Of a stretch of 64,000 bases of DNA, positions 52,662 through 62,758 are shown in pieces (position 1 is the first letter of the stretch; the number at the start of each line of letters is the position of its first letter). The position numbers were made by a program, and so were the translations under genes. This stretch comes from Chromobacterium sp. IIBBL 290-4. Its GTDB lineage: Bacteria > Pseudomonadota > Gammaproteobacteria > Burkholderiales > Chromobacteriaceae. The notes beneath the pieces are model-generated. The model was not told the DNA's origin, ran no database searches, and worked only from the letters and a program-made list of their open reading frames with translations. The DNA lies in assembly GCF_024207115.1 (NCBI RefSeq), contig NZ_CP100128.1, positions 1,054,001 to 1,118,000 of the forward strand, written 5' to 3'.

Positions 52662-53120
52662 ATGTTTGACGTACTCACCTATTTATTCGAGCAATACAGC
52701 GACCCGGCCGCCTTTGGCGACCGCAGCGCCCTGACGCGCCAGCTGAACGCCGTCGGTTTCGAGGAAGACGAAATCGGCGAAGCTTTGGACTGGCTGGACA
52801 GCGTCAGCGAAACCAGCGTCGAGCCTTATCTCGGCGCCGACGACGGCGAAGGCCTGCGCTTTTACGCCGACAGCGAACTGGAGCATCTGCCGACCGATGT
52901 GCGCGGCCTGATCCAGTTTCTGGAAGACAACGGCGCGCTCAGCCCGGCGCAGCGTGAAATGGTGATCGACCGTCTGCTGGAGCTGGACCCGGAAGACTTG
53001 GACGTGGACAACGCCAAGCTGCTGGTGCTGATGGTGTTGTGGGCGCAACAGGCCGAACTGCCCATACTGCTGGGCGAGGCGCTGTTGGAAGCGGTGCATG
53101 GCGAGCCTACCATGCAATAG
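52662..53120 (+). CDS. smg: Smg family protein (DUF494)
   Basis: A 152-residue acidic cytoplasmic protein beginning MFDVLTYLFEQYSD, with VRGLIQFLEDNGALSPAQREMVIDRLLEL near the middle. Smg is conserved between dprA and topA, as here. Its function is unknown. A terminator separates it from topA. Confidence 0.92.
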   Translation: MFDVLTYLFEQYSDPAAFGDRSALTRQLNAVGFEEDEIGEALDWLDSVSETSVEPYLGADDGEGLRFYADSELEHLPTDVRGLIQFLEDNGALSPAQREMVIDRLLELDPEDLDVDNAKLLVLMVLWAQQAELPILLGEALLEAVHGEPTMQ

Positions 53121-53180
53121 CTTGTCAGGCCCGACCGCTCGGCTTAACATGCCGCCGATTGGTCAATTGCCTATTTGCAT

Positions 53181-53208
53181 CAAGAGCGCCCTTGCGCTCT
53201 TGTTTCGT
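53181..53208 (+). terminator. Terminator after smg
   Basis: CAAGAGCG (53181-53188) pairs with CGCTCTTG (53195-53202) across a 6-base loop and is followed by TTTCGTTT. Confidence 0.8.
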
Positions 53209-53273
53209 TTGACGGATATAACAAGAAGTGTCGGCCGGGCGCGTCCGGCCCCGAATTTCGCTGAAAAGATAAT

Positions 53274-55583
<2,310 letters not shown>

Positions 55584-55595
55584 AGCCCGCAAATG

Positions 55596-55621
55596 AAACC
55601 GCTCCACGGAGCGGTTTTTTT
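55596..55621 (+). terminator. Terminator after topA
   Basis: AAACCGCTCC / GGAGCGGTTT hairpin followed by a run of seven T, 13 bases beyond the topA stop. Confidence 0.92.
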
Positions 55622-55845
55622 GCGCCCATCGTTGCGTTTTTGGCCTGCGTTCGCCCAGCCCCGCCTTGCAAGCCCCCACGCCGACAGCATGATCAAGCCA
55701 TTGATTTTATTGCGTTAAGACAAGCCGCCTGCGCTATCATCGCAAGGCATTCGCCGCCGGGCATGATCGGCGGCCCCGCCGCCCCAGCATGCCGGACGCG
55801 CAGCCCTGTCCGGCCGGCGGCGTTTTGTTTTTGAGATCGTCGCGC

Positions 55846-56232
55846 ATGAAAATCAACAGCCACTTCCTGTTTACCGGAGCCGCCATCCTGACGTTGCTCA
55901 GTCTGGCCGATCAGCAATACCTGATCCTCCCCATCGCCTTCCTGATCGCCTTCATCGGCCTGTCCGCCGCCGACAGAGAGCAAATCGCCGACATGGCCTC
56001 GCACACCACCGCCATGCTGATTCCCGCCAGCCAGCGCCCGCTGCTGCCGCTGGACGCCTTCCGCGGCCAGGGGCTGATGTTCTACCGCGCCGGCAGCCCG
56101 GTCTACCGCACGCTGATCGCGCGCGACGCCTGCTGGCAATTTCTGGGCGAACAAGGCGAAGTGGCCGAGGAGCCTGGCTGCATCCGCGTCTATCCGGGCT
56201 ACATTTACCGCAAAGACAATCAATCGCACTAA
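55846..56232 (+). CDS. Hypothetical membrane protein
   Basis: A 128-residue protein with two adjoining hydrophobic helices at the N-terminus (about residues 7-20 and 25-42, AAILTLLSLADQQYLILPIAFLIAFIGL) and a soluble C-terminal part containing RGQGLMFYRAGSPVYRTLIARDACWQFLGEQGEV. I recognise no family. Composition is like the chromosome. No strong ribosome site is visible before ATG 55846. It ends 120 bases before cassette C but is separated from it by AT-rich DNA. Confidence 0.65.
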   Translation: MKINSHFLFTGAAILTLLSLADQQYLILPIAFLIAFIGLSAADREQIADMASHTTAMLIPASQRPLLPLDAFRGQGLMFYRAGSPVYRTLIARDACWQFLGEQGEVAEEPGCIRVYPGYIYRKDNQSH

Positions 56233-56294
56233 TTAACTTATAAAACCAAGCAACCAACCACATATCAAAAAAACAACATATCAATGCCAATTAA

Positions 56295-56341
56295 TTGACA
56301 TAAAATATCAATAATTATACTTTAAAAATGCCATTGGCATT
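56295..56341 (+). promoter_or_regulatory. Candidate promoter and palindromic operator of cassette C
   Basis: TTGACA (56295-56300) is followed after 15 bases by TATACT (56316-56321), a sigma-70-like pair with a short spacer. Just downstream, AATGCCATTGGCATT (56327-56341) is a perfect palindrome with one central base. Its half-site AATGCCA also occurs alone at 56283-56289. It lies 11 bases before the first start codon, so a repressor there would block transcription. Confidence 0.45.
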
Positions 56342-56352
56342 GAGCGGACAAA

Positions 56353-56610
56353 ATGAACGGTTCAACACCTCAAAACCTGCGTTCGATATTCAAATCGATA
56401 CACATATATGGTTATTGGATCTTTCTTTTCCTCCTCCTCCTGTTCACATGGCAAGGCGTAGAGCTGAATCTGCGGAAGATACTGTCAACGTTCCTTCTAA
56501 GCTTTTTTCTGGGTTCTCTCTATGCTCTTTTCCACTGCTGGAGCCAGCGATTCAGCGCGATAAGCGACAAAGTTCGATTGCAAAGACAATCTCGAAACAA
56601 TAAGGAGTGA
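56353..56610 (+). CDS. Small membrane protein, candidate immunity protein of cassette C
   Basis: An 85-residue protein with two strong hydrophobic helices (YWIFLFLLLLFTW, about 21-33; ILSTFLLSFFLGSLYALFHCW, about 43-63) and a basic C-terminal tail. I recognise no family. Its stop is 5 bases before the microcin-like start, and its last codons contain the AAGGAG ribosome site of that gene, so the two are coupled. The order (membrane protein first) matches cvi-cvaC of microcin V. The immunity function is inferred. Codon usage is AT-richer than the neighbours. Confidence 0.65.
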   Translation: MNGSTPQNLRSIFKSIHIYGYWIFLFLLLLFTWQGVELNLRKILSTFLLSFFLGSLYALFHCWSQRFSAISDKVRLQRQSRNNKE

Positions 56611-56615
56611 TTGAC

Positions 56616-56918
56616 ATGCGCCAAATGACGTTCAGTGAAATTAGCCTTGCGAGTGGAGGAGCAAACCTGCCCGGTGAATGTTCGAAAGGCACCCTGGTTG
56701 GCGCCGTTGCGGGAGGCGCCGTATCAGGAGCGCTAGGCGGCGCTGCGGCAGGAATCGCTGGCGGTCCTTTGACTGCCGGATTAGGGGCACTTGGAGGTGC
56801 GGTTTTGGGCGGCGCCATTGGCGGCTTTGGCGCAGCAGTCGGGTGCGCAGCAGCCATCAACGAACAGCATGGCGGCGGCAGCAGTTTCTCTTCCAGACTG
56901 AAAAACAATGCCATGTAA
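56616..56918 (+). CDS. Microcin V-like double-glycine precursor peptide (cassette C)
   Basis: A 100-residue peptide from ATG 56616, which has AAGGAG 8 bases upstream; the GTG at 56607 overlaps that site. Leader MRQMTFSEISLASGG aligns with the microcin V leader: MR at 1-2, hydrophobic 4, E8, I9, S13, GG 14-15. The mature part (about 85 residues) is a long glycine zipper (VGAVAGGAVSGALGGAAAG ... GGAVLGGAIGGFGAAVG) ending in a polar tail (INEQHGGGSSFSSRLKNNAM). Cysteines C22 and C77 could pair. It is probably an exported antibacterial peptide; the exporter is not in this window. Confidence 0.78.
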   Translation: MRQMTFSEISLASGGANLPGECSKGTLVGAVAGGAVSGALGGAAAGIAGGPLTAGLGALGGAVLGGAIGGFGAAVGCAAAINEQHGGGSSFSSRLKNNAM

Positions 56919-57010
56919 TCGAAGCTATCCAAGCCGGAAAGCCAGTGGCGCATCCCTACGCGGAAATACTCTGCGTTTGGGGCTATAGCCCGGACTCGCC
57001 CCTGGAATGA

Positions 57011-57040
57011 ACAAGGCCCTGTCCATCGACAGGGCCTTGT
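57011..57040. terminator. Perfect 12-bp hairpin between cassette C and dgkA
   Basis: ACAAGGCCCTGT (57011-57022) and ACAGGGCCTTGT (57029-57040) with a 6-base loop. It lies between the converging cassette C and dgkA genes. It has no T tract on either side, so it may act with Rho or protect 3' ends. Confidence 0.6.
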
Positions 57041-57063
57041 GGTCTCGATGGAAGCTGATTAGC

Positions 57064-57444
57064 TCAACCAAACAACACGATGCCCCACACCGAGGCCAGA
57101 TTGATCAGGCCCAACAGTTGCGCCGCGCTGCCCATATCCTTGGCGCGCTTGGCCAAGGGATGGCGCTCCAGCGAGGTATGGTCCACCGCTGCCTCGATGG
57201 CGGAATTGAGCAGCTCGATAATCAGCGTGGCCAGGCTGCTGGCCACCAGCAGCGCGCGCGCCAACGGCGTCGTATGCACGATGAAAGCCAGCGGAATCAG
57301 CACCACCGCCAGCAATACCAGCTGGCGGAAGGCGTCCTCATGGCGGAACGCCGCCTTCAAACCATCCAGCGAATAGCCGAAGGCGTTGATCAAGCGAGTC
57401 AGCCCGGTCTTGCCCTTGTATGGGCTTTCTTCCATATTTCCCAT
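57064..57444 (-). CDS. dgkA: Diacylglycerol kinase (prokaryotic, small)
   Basis: A trimeric inner-membrane kinase recycling diacylglycerol to phosphatidic acid. The 126-residue protein has three helices and the active-site motif IIELLNSAIEAAVDHTSLERHPLAKRAKDMGSAAQL (about 72-107), with AFRHEDAFRQL upstream. ATG 57444 is supported by GGAG 5 bases ahead; ATG 57435 is also possible. Confidence 0.95.
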   Translation of the reverse strand: MGNMEESPYKGKTGLTRLINAFGYSLDGLKAAFRHEDAFRQLVLLAVVLIPLAFIVHTTPLARALLVASSLATLIIELLNSAIEAAVDHTSLERHPLAKRAKDMGSAAQLLGLINLASVWGIVLFG

Positions 57445-57526
57445 CATCGCTCCATAAGCCGGCCGACAAGGACGACTGCGCAAAAGACCGGCATGGTAGC
57501 GCACCGCAAGCGCTCAGGCCAGGCGC

Positions 57527-58474
57527 TCAATGCTGGCAGTGCCGCTCCAGCGCGTCGATGTACAGGCCCGCGACATTGATGTCGGTCTGGTCCATGATCT
57601 CGCGGAAGCAGGTCGGGCTGGTGACATTGACCTCGGTGAGGTAATTGCCGATCACATCCAGCCCCGCCAGCAGAATGCCGCGCTTCTTCAGCTCCGGCCC
57701 CACCGTCTCGGCGATCTCGCGGTCGCGCGCGCTCAAGGGCCGCGCCTCGCCGCGGCCGCCGGCCGCCAGGTTGCCGCGCGTCTCGCCCGCCGCCGGGATG
57801 CGCGCCAGGCAGTAATCGACCGGCACGCCGTCTATCACCAGGATGCGCTTGTCGCCGTCGCGGATTTCCGGAATATAGCGTTGCGCCATCACCGTGCGCT
57901 TGCCGCGCAGAGTGATGGTTTCGATGATCACCGACAAATTGGGATCATCCGGCTTCACCCGGAAAATGCTGTCGCCGCCCATGCTGTCCAGCGGTTTGAA
58001 GATCACGTCCAGATGCTGTTTGACGAAGGCGCGCAGGCGGTGCGCTTCGCCGGTGATCAGCGTCGGCGCGGTCAGCTCCGGGAAGTTCAGAATGGCCAGC
58101 TTTTCGTTGAAATCGCGCAAGGCCTGGCCGCTGGTGAACACTTTGACGCCCTGCGCCTCGGCCAGCGTGAACAGCTGCGAGGCGTAGAGGTATTCCATGT
58201 CGAAGGGCGGATCCTTGCGCATCACCACCGCGCTGAACGACGTCAGCGGCAGCTGCTGCTTCTGCCCCAGGCGATACCACTGAGGGCGCTCGTCGGTGAC
58301 CGCCAGGTCATAGGCGTCCACCAGCAGGCGGCCGCCCTCCACCGACAGCTGATGCGCCTCGGCGAAGCTGACGGCGTGGCCGCGGCGATGCGCCTCCTCC
58401 ATCATCGCGAAGGTGGTGTCTTTGTAAATCTTGAAATGTTCCAGCGGGTCGGCAATGAACAGGATGCGCATCAT
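57527..58474 (-). CDS. gshB: Glutathione synthetase
   Basis: ATP-grasp ligase joining gamma-glutamylcysteine and glycine. The 315-residue protein is typical of the E. coli-like GshB family: [24 protein letters not shown] at the start, [15 protein letters not shown] near 85, [15 protein letters not shown] near 160, and [15 protein letters not shown] with [15 protein letters not shown] at the C-terminus. It lies 12 bases downstream of gshA in an operon. Confidence 0.97.
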   Translation of the reverse strand: MMRILFIADPLEHFKIYKDTTFAMMEEAHRRGHAVSFAEAHQLSVEGGRLLVDAYDLAVTDERPQWYRLGQKQQLPLTSFSAVVMRKDPPFDMEYLYASQLFTLAEAQGVKVFTSGQALRDFNEKLAILNFPELTAPTLITGEAHRLRAFVKQHLDVIFKPLDSMGGDSIFRVKPDDPNLSVIIETITLRGKRTVMAQRYIPEIRDGDKRILVIDGVPVDYCLARIPAAGETRGNLAAGGRGEARPLSARDREIAETVGPELKKRGILLAGLDVIGNYLTEVNVTSPTCFREIMDQTDINVAGLYIDALERHCQH

Positions 58475-58486
58475 CAGGCTCCAGGG

Positions 58487-59773
58487 TTATTCGGCGTCCG
58501 GATCGGTGGCTTCCAGCTCCAGCGAAGCCGCCAGCAGCGCCAGGCGCGAGATCACGCCATAAGCGTAGAAACGGTTGGGCGCGCAGTCCGGCAAGCCTTT
58601 GCGGTCCGGCAGACATGGGGTTTCGAACGACAGCGGCACAAAGTGCATGCCCGGCGCGTTGAGGTTTTCATCGATGCCGCGGCCGGTATGCACGCGATAG
58701 AAGCCGCCGATGACATAGCGGTCCATCATGTAGACCACCGGCTCGGCCACCGCCTCGTTGACCGTTTCGAAGGTGTATACGCCTTCTTGCACGATCACCT
58801 CGGACACTTCCAGGCCTTCCTTGACCACAGACATCTTGTTGCGCGCCTTGCGGTTGAGGCCGATGACTTCGTCCGGGCTCTTCACGCTCATCACGCCCAT
58901 GCCGTAGGTGCCGGCGTCCGCCTTGACGATGACGAAGGGGTCGTTGTCGATGCCGTATTCGCGATACTTGCGGCGGATCTTGTCCAGCATCTGCGACACC
59001 GTCTCTGCCAATTGCTCTTCGCCGGTGCGGGCATGGAAGTCCAGGCCATTGCAGCTGGCGAAATAAGGATTGATGGTCCACGGATCGATGGAGATCAGCC
59101 GCGCGAAGTCGTCGCACACCTTGTTGTAGGCTTCGAAGTGATGCGTCTTGCGGCGCACGGCCCAGCCGGCGTGCAGCGGCGGCAACAGCTGCTGCTCCAG
59201 ATTCTGGAGGATATCCGGAATGCCGCCGGACAAATCATTGTTGAGCAGCACCACGCAAGGGTTGAAACCATCGGCCAGCACCAGGCGGTTGCCGCGGCGC
59301 TCCAGTGGTTCCAGCGTCAGCTTGTCCCCATTGGCGGCGGCGAGTTCGGTTGGCTCGGTGATTTCCGGGTTCAGCGAACCCAGACGCACTTTCAGGCCGG
59401 CCTGTTCGAAGATGTGCACCAGCGTGGCCACATTTTGCAGGTAGAAGGTGTTGCGGGTATGGTTTTCCGGAATCAGCAGGATGCTGCGCGCTTCCGGGCA
59501 GACCTTGTCCACCGCGCTTTGCGCCGCTTGCACCGCCAGCGGCAGGAATTCCGGGTTCAGATTGTTATGGCCGCCGGGAAACAGATTCATGTCCACCGGC
59601 GCGAGCTTGAAGCCGCTGTTGCGCAGATCCACCGAACCGTAAAACGGCGTGGCGTGGGCGTGCCATTGGCTGCGGAACCAGTGCTCGATCTGCGGCTGGG
59701 CGGCCAGGATGCGGCTTTCCAGTTCATAGAGCGGCGCGGTGAGAGCGGTGGCCAGATGCGGGACGGGTGACAT
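58487..59773 (-). CDS. gshA: Glutamate-cysteine ligase, proteobacterial GshA type distinct from the E. coli enzyme
   Basis: Makes gamma-glutamylcysteine, the first step of glutathione synthesis. The 428-residue protein is not the E. coli GshA fold family by sequence. It matches the separate glutamate-cysteine ligase group found beside gshB in betaproteobacteria and acidithiobacilli. Segments include PFYGSVDLRNSGFKLAPVDMNLFPGGHNNLNPEF near 43-76, ILLIPENHTRN, and PFVIVKADAGTYGMGVMSVKSPDE near 265. The gene order gshA-gshB supports the assignment. Confidence 0.9.
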   Translation of the reverse strand: MSPVPHLATALTAPLYELESRILAAQPQIEHWFRSQWHAHATPFYGSVDLRNSGFKLAPVDMNLFPGGHNNLNPEFLPLAVQAAQSAVDKVCPEARSILLIPENHTRNTFYLQNVATLVHIFEQAGLKVRLGSLNPEITEPTELAAANGDKLTLEPLERRGNRLVLADGFNPCVVLLNNDLSGGIPDILQNLEQQLLPPLHAGWAVRRKTHHFEAYNKVCDDFARLISIDPWTINPYFASCNGLDFHARTGEEQLAETVSQMLDKIRRKYREYGIDNDPFVIVKADAGTYGMGVMSVKSPDEVIGLNRKARNKMSVVKEGLEVSEVIVQEGVYTFETVNEAVAEPVVYMMDRYVIGGFYRVHTGRGIDENLNAPGMHFVPLSFETPCLPDRKGLPDCAPNRFYAYGVISRLALLAASLELEATDPDAE

Positions 59774-59976
59774 GGATTCCCCTAGAGGCTTACAGTGAAT
59801 TGGTTAATGGTGGGGGTGGCGGCTGGCATATTCAAGAGCCGAACCAAGCGAAAACCGCCTGCCGATGCGAGTTCGGCAGCAAAACGCCCTGCGTCCGCGA
59901 AATCCCGATGCCGCTATCCCGCCCCGATTCCCACGCGATCCGGACTCTCATCATAGCGAGCGCTTTTGACAAACAA
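59774..59976. other. Intergenic region without a recognisable gene
   Basis: This gap holds the gshA leader on the minus strand. No convincing frame, tRNA or known RNA motif was seen. The region next to gshA is G-rich (GGTGGGGGTGGCGG near 59809). Confidence 0.4.
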
Positions 59977-60001
59977 AAAGCGCCGCGAAAAGCGGCGCTT
60001 T
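59977..60001 (-). terminator. Terminator of the kinase gene
   Basis: AAAGCGCCGC (from 59978) pairs with GCGGCGCTTT (to 60001) across a GAAAA loop. In the minus direction it is followed by TTTTTGTTTGTC, ideal for intrinsic termination. Confidence 0.88.
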
Positions 60002-60020
60002 GAAATGGATGAGCGATGGC

Positions 60021-60965
60021 TTACAGCGGCCACTCCTCGCCATAGGCTTGCAGATAGATGTCCTTCAGCGAATCCCAGTCGAAGTAATGGTTCTGGCAGC
60101 CATGCGAAGTCACCTTGATGGCGCCGATCACATTGGCCAGACGGCCGGTCACTTTCCAGTCAACGCCGCGGCTGATGCCCCACAGCAGGCCGGCACGGAA
60201 GGCGTCGCCGCAACCCATCGGGTCTACCGGCTTGATGGGCATCTGCACGCGCGGAATCAGGTGGATGGTGTCGTCGACATAGATTTCCGCGCCCTTGGAG
60301 CCGCGGGTGACGATCAGCGCCTTCACTTTCTTGCGCAGGTCGTCCACGGTCAGGCCGGCGCGTTCGCGCATCAGCTCGCTCTCGTAATCGTTGATCGCCA
60401 CATAGCTGGCCAGTTCGACGATCTCGTGGATCTCGTCTTTCGACAGCAGCGGCAGCTCCTGGCCCGGATCGAAAATGAACGGGATACCCGCCGCGGCCAA
60501 CTCGCGCGAATGCTGGATGAAAGCGGTATACCCGCCCGGCGACAGGATGGCCAGGTCGATCGGGTCCTGGATGTCCGACACATGGTTCTCGGTGGCGAAA
60601 TCCATCGCGCCCGGGTGGAAGGCCATCAGCTGATTGCCGTCCTTGTCGGCAATGCCGAAGCATTGCGGGGTATACTGCTTGCGGATCAGGCGGATGAAGC
60701 GGTCATCCACGCCCACCCGTTTCAGGTGCTGGCGATACGGCTCGAAATCCTCGCCGACCACGCCCATCACGATGGGCTTCTCGCCCAGCAAACACAGGCT
60801 GTAGGCGATGTTGCCCGCCATGCCGCCGAATTCGCGGCGCATCGTCGGAGCGAGGAAGGTGGTCGAAATCTTGTGCAGCTGATCCGGCAGGATCTGGCTG
60901 TCGAATCGGCCATGAAACGAGAACAGGGTATCGTATGCGAGCGCCCCGCAGACGAGGATAGACAT
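60021..60965 (-). CDS. PfkB-family carbohydrate/nucleoside kinase (adenosine-kinase-like)
   Basis: A 314-residue ribokinase-superfamily enzyme. It begins MSILVCGALAYDTLFSFHGRF; EFGGMAGNIAYSLCLLGE is near residue 48, TRGSKGAEIYVDD near 220, and the catalytic DPMGCGDAFRAGLLWGISRG near 250-270 (Asp base in GDAF). The N-terminal pattern and length suit the adenosine/ribokinase-like group, but the sugar or nucleoside cannot be read. ATG 60965 is preferred to GTG 60971 because GGAG is 5 bases upstream. Confidence 0.9.
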   Translation of the reverse strand: MSILVCGALAYDTLFSFHGRFDSQILPDQLHKISTTFLAPTMRREFGGMAGNIAYSLCLLGEKPIVMGVVGEDFEPYRQHLKRVGVDDRFIRLIRKQYTPQCFGIADKDGNQLMAFHPGAMDFATENHVSDIQDPIDLAILSPGGYTAFIQHSRELAAAGIPFIFDPGQELPLLSKDEIHEIVELASYVAINDYESELMRERAGLTVDDLRKKVKALIVTRGSKGAEIYVDDTIHLIPRVQMPIKPVDPMGCGDAFRAGLLWGISRGVDWKVTGRLANVIGAIKVTSHGCQNHYFDWDSLKDIYLQAYGEEWPL

Positions 60966-61085
60966 GCCCACTCCGCAAAGTAATCAATCGAACATTTTAA
61001 CATAAAGTTTATTTTTCGCAGCACCTCCGTTTAGCGCAAGTGACGGAAATACAAGACAATTCCAATGACATCACAGGATATGCAG

Positions 61086-61565
61086 ATGAACACCAAACGC
61101 TTCCTCGTTTCCTTGCTGCTGGCCGCCCTGCCTTTGGCCTCGCAAGCCGCGCCCACATTGGAGCAAAGCCGCTTCGCCGACCTGTCGGCCAAACCGGTCG
61201 CGCTGTCCGCCTACAAGGGCAAAGTGACCGTGCTGAACTTCTGGGCCACCTGGTGCGGCCCCTGCCGCGAAGAAATGCCCATGCTGAACGGCCTGCGCAA
61301 AAAACTGGCGCCCAAGGGCGTGGAAGTGGTCGGCGTGGCGCTGGACAGTAAGGAACAGGTGGAGCCCTTCGTCAAGCAGCTGAAGATCGCTTACCCCATC
61401 CTGCTGGGCAACGACGATACGCTGGAGCTGATGCGCAGCCTGGGCAACAAGACCGGCGGCCTGCCCTACACGCTGGTGCTGGATCGCAACGGCAAGATCG
61501 CGACGACGCTGACCGGCAAGCTGGACGAGAAGAAGCTGGAAGCGGCGGTGAAGCCGTATTTGTAA
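61086..61565 (+). CDS. TlpA-family periplasmic thiol:disulfide oxidoreductase
   Basis: A 159-residue protein with a signal peptide (FLVSLLLAALPLASQA) and a thioredoxin-fold domain. The redox site is NFWATWCGPCREEMPML (CGPC near residues 58-61) and the cis-proline loop is GGLPYTLVLDRNG. It is likely a periplasmic reductant. ATG 61086 has AGGA 7 bases upstream; ATG 61080 and 61065 are alternatives. It differs from the CPGC paralogue at 40779, so the two may serve different partners. Confidence 0.9.
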   Translation: MNTKRFLVSLLLAALPLASQAAPTLEQSRFADLSAKPVALSAYKGKVTVLNFWATWCGPCREEMPMLNGLRKKLAPKGVEVVGVALDSKEQVEPFVKQLKIAYPILLGNDDTLELMRSLGNKTGGLPYTLVLDRNGKIATTLTGKLDEKKLEAAVKPYL

Positions 61566-61566
61566 T

Positions 61567-61610
61567 CCCCCCTCTCCCCCGGCCCCTCTCCCACAAGGGG
61601 AGAGGGGAGA
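61567..61610. repeat. CCCCTCTCCC / GGGAGAGGGG hairpin repeat, copy 1
   Basis: The stretch begins directly after the TlpA-like stop. CCCCTCTCC and GGAGAGGGG form the arms around CACAA. The same element recurs at 61880-61919. Confidence 0.7.
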
Positions 61611-61679
61611 CGTGCCGCTTACGTTTCAATCACCGAGTCAGCCCGTCGCGTGGGTTGACCCCAGGCCATCCCCATAAAC

Positions 61680-61780
61680 CCAGCCCTAGCAGTCCTAGCC
61701 CGGATCAGCCCTCAAGCCCACCCGCGAATCCAGCCCTAGCAGCCCTGTCGCGGGCCAGTCCTCAAGCCCTATCCGCGAAT
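61680..61780. repeat. Imperfect tandem repeat, two units of about 50 bases
   Basis: Each unit begins CCAGCCCTAGCAG and ends CCGCGAAT, with about 80 percent identity by eye between 61680-61729 and 61730-61780. No frame is conserved through both. The rest of the 310-base gap (61566-61875) shows no gene. Confidence 0.6.
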
Positions 61781-61875
61781 CCCGACGCACCTCCAAGCCA
61801 CGCAATCCCTCGCTCGCCGACATGGCGAAGCCAACCCGCTATGGCGCCAGCCTCGCGTAAATCTCCGCGCGGCGG

Positions 61876-62436
61876 CTAGCCCCTCTCCCCTCGCGGGAGA
61901 GGGGTTGGGGAGAGGGGGCGGCGCAGACTCACTTGCTCGATCAGCTCCGCCATTTCCTCCGGCGCCTCAGGCTCCAGCAGCCAATAGCGCCGGCAATCGT
62001 CGGTGCGGCTTATCCAGCCGCCTTCCACCAGCTCGCGCCGGATCAACACATGATCGCCAAACGCTTCTTGCGCGCGGATGGCCAGGTTGACGGCGGGCTC
62101 GTCCCACTCTTCGCCGCGCGGCAAACCGGACCATAAAGCCCATAAGCAGGCGCGCTGCTCGCTGAACTTCTTCGGCCAGCGCATCAGTCGGCCTGCGGCG
62201 TCGAAATGGCGCAGCAAGCGCAAGGTCGCGGCGGAAACCGGCTGGGGCTCGGCAGGCGCAGGCCTGTTGTGCTCGGCGCGCAGATGCTGAAAATTCTGGA
62301 AACCGGCGGAACGGGCCAGCATATTGAGGATTTGCAGATGGCCGGGGGCCTCGGTCTGCTCCGCCCATTGCTGTTTCAAGGAGCGGGCCAGCGCGGAGAT
62401 GTCGCTGCTGTAAAAAGGATAAAGCGTGCGAGACAT
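61876..62436 (-). CDS. DUF2087-domain protein with repeat-derived C-terminus
   Basis: A 186-residue cytoplasmic protein. A helical N-terminal part (SSDISALARSLKQQWAEQTEAPGHLQILNMLARSAGFQNFQHLRAEH, about 10-56) is followed by a DUF2087-type domain (LRLLRHFDAAGRLMRWPKKFSEQRACLWALW ... EEWDEPAVNLAIR ... RRELVEGGWISRTDDCRRYW, about 72-165). This winged-helix-like module is found in transcription regulators. The last about 15 residues (RRPLSPTPLPRGERG) and the TAG stop are encoded by a GGGAGAGGGG repeat, so the native C-terminus was probably different. ATG 62436 is used. Confidence 0.8.
   Translation of the reverse strand: MSRTLYPFYSSDISALARSLKQQWAEQTEAPGHLQILNMLARSAGFQNFQHLRAEHNRPAPAEPQPVSAATLRLLRHFDAAGRLMRWPKKFSEQRACLWALWSGLPRGEEWDEPAVNLAIRAQEAFGDHVLIRRELVEGGWISRTDDCRRYWLLEPEAPEEMAELIEQVSLRRPLSPTPLPRGERG
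61880..61919. repeat. CCCCTCTCCC / GGGAGAGGGG hairpin repeat, copy 2
   Basis: CCCCTCTCCC then TCGC then GGGAGAGGGG, followed by TTGGGGAGAGGGGG. It overlaps the 3' end of the DUF2087 gene and supplies its C-terminal codons. Confidence 0.75.
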
Positions 62437-62758
62437 GGTTCGAATCCTGTCTGCGTGCCAAGGTCGGGGGAGACAGCCGCGGTCGCCGTTGCGGCCTGGC
62501 ACGGAGTTCGAGCCAAGCTTAGAGAGGGTATTGCTGCCAAGACAGGTTTAGCGTGGCGAAATCGCCGGCGACGCCTGGGTGAACTGTTGACCCAAGGCCA
62601 TGCTATCACCACGTCATGGCCTTGCCAAGCCCATCTCCCGGCATGCCTTCGCGGGCATGGCCAAAAGCCAAGCCGCGCCACGCTGCGGCGCCTTGCAGCT
62701 CAACGCCGCGCGCAACGCCCGCGATTCATTCATCGCTCCCGCGCGGCGGCAAAAGAAA
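62437..62758. other. Region between the DUF2087 gene and the insertion sequence
   Basis: About 320 bases without a gene I can support. It contains a hairpin with 10-bp arms (CAAGGCCATG at 62593-62602, CATGGCCTTG at 62615-62624) and a smaller one around GCATGCCTTCGCGGGCATGG. The right edge is the target site duplication AAAAGAAA (62751-62758). Confidence 0.5.

Noticed and set aside
57530..59770. Plus-strand 746-codon frame opposite gshA-gshB
   Set aside because: An antisense shadow that spans two well-identified genes and their junction, with no recognisable domain.
61566..61919. CRISPR array suspected from the repeated GC-rich segments
   Set aside because: The units are irregular, only two or three in number, lack unique spacers of even length, and no cas genes are present.
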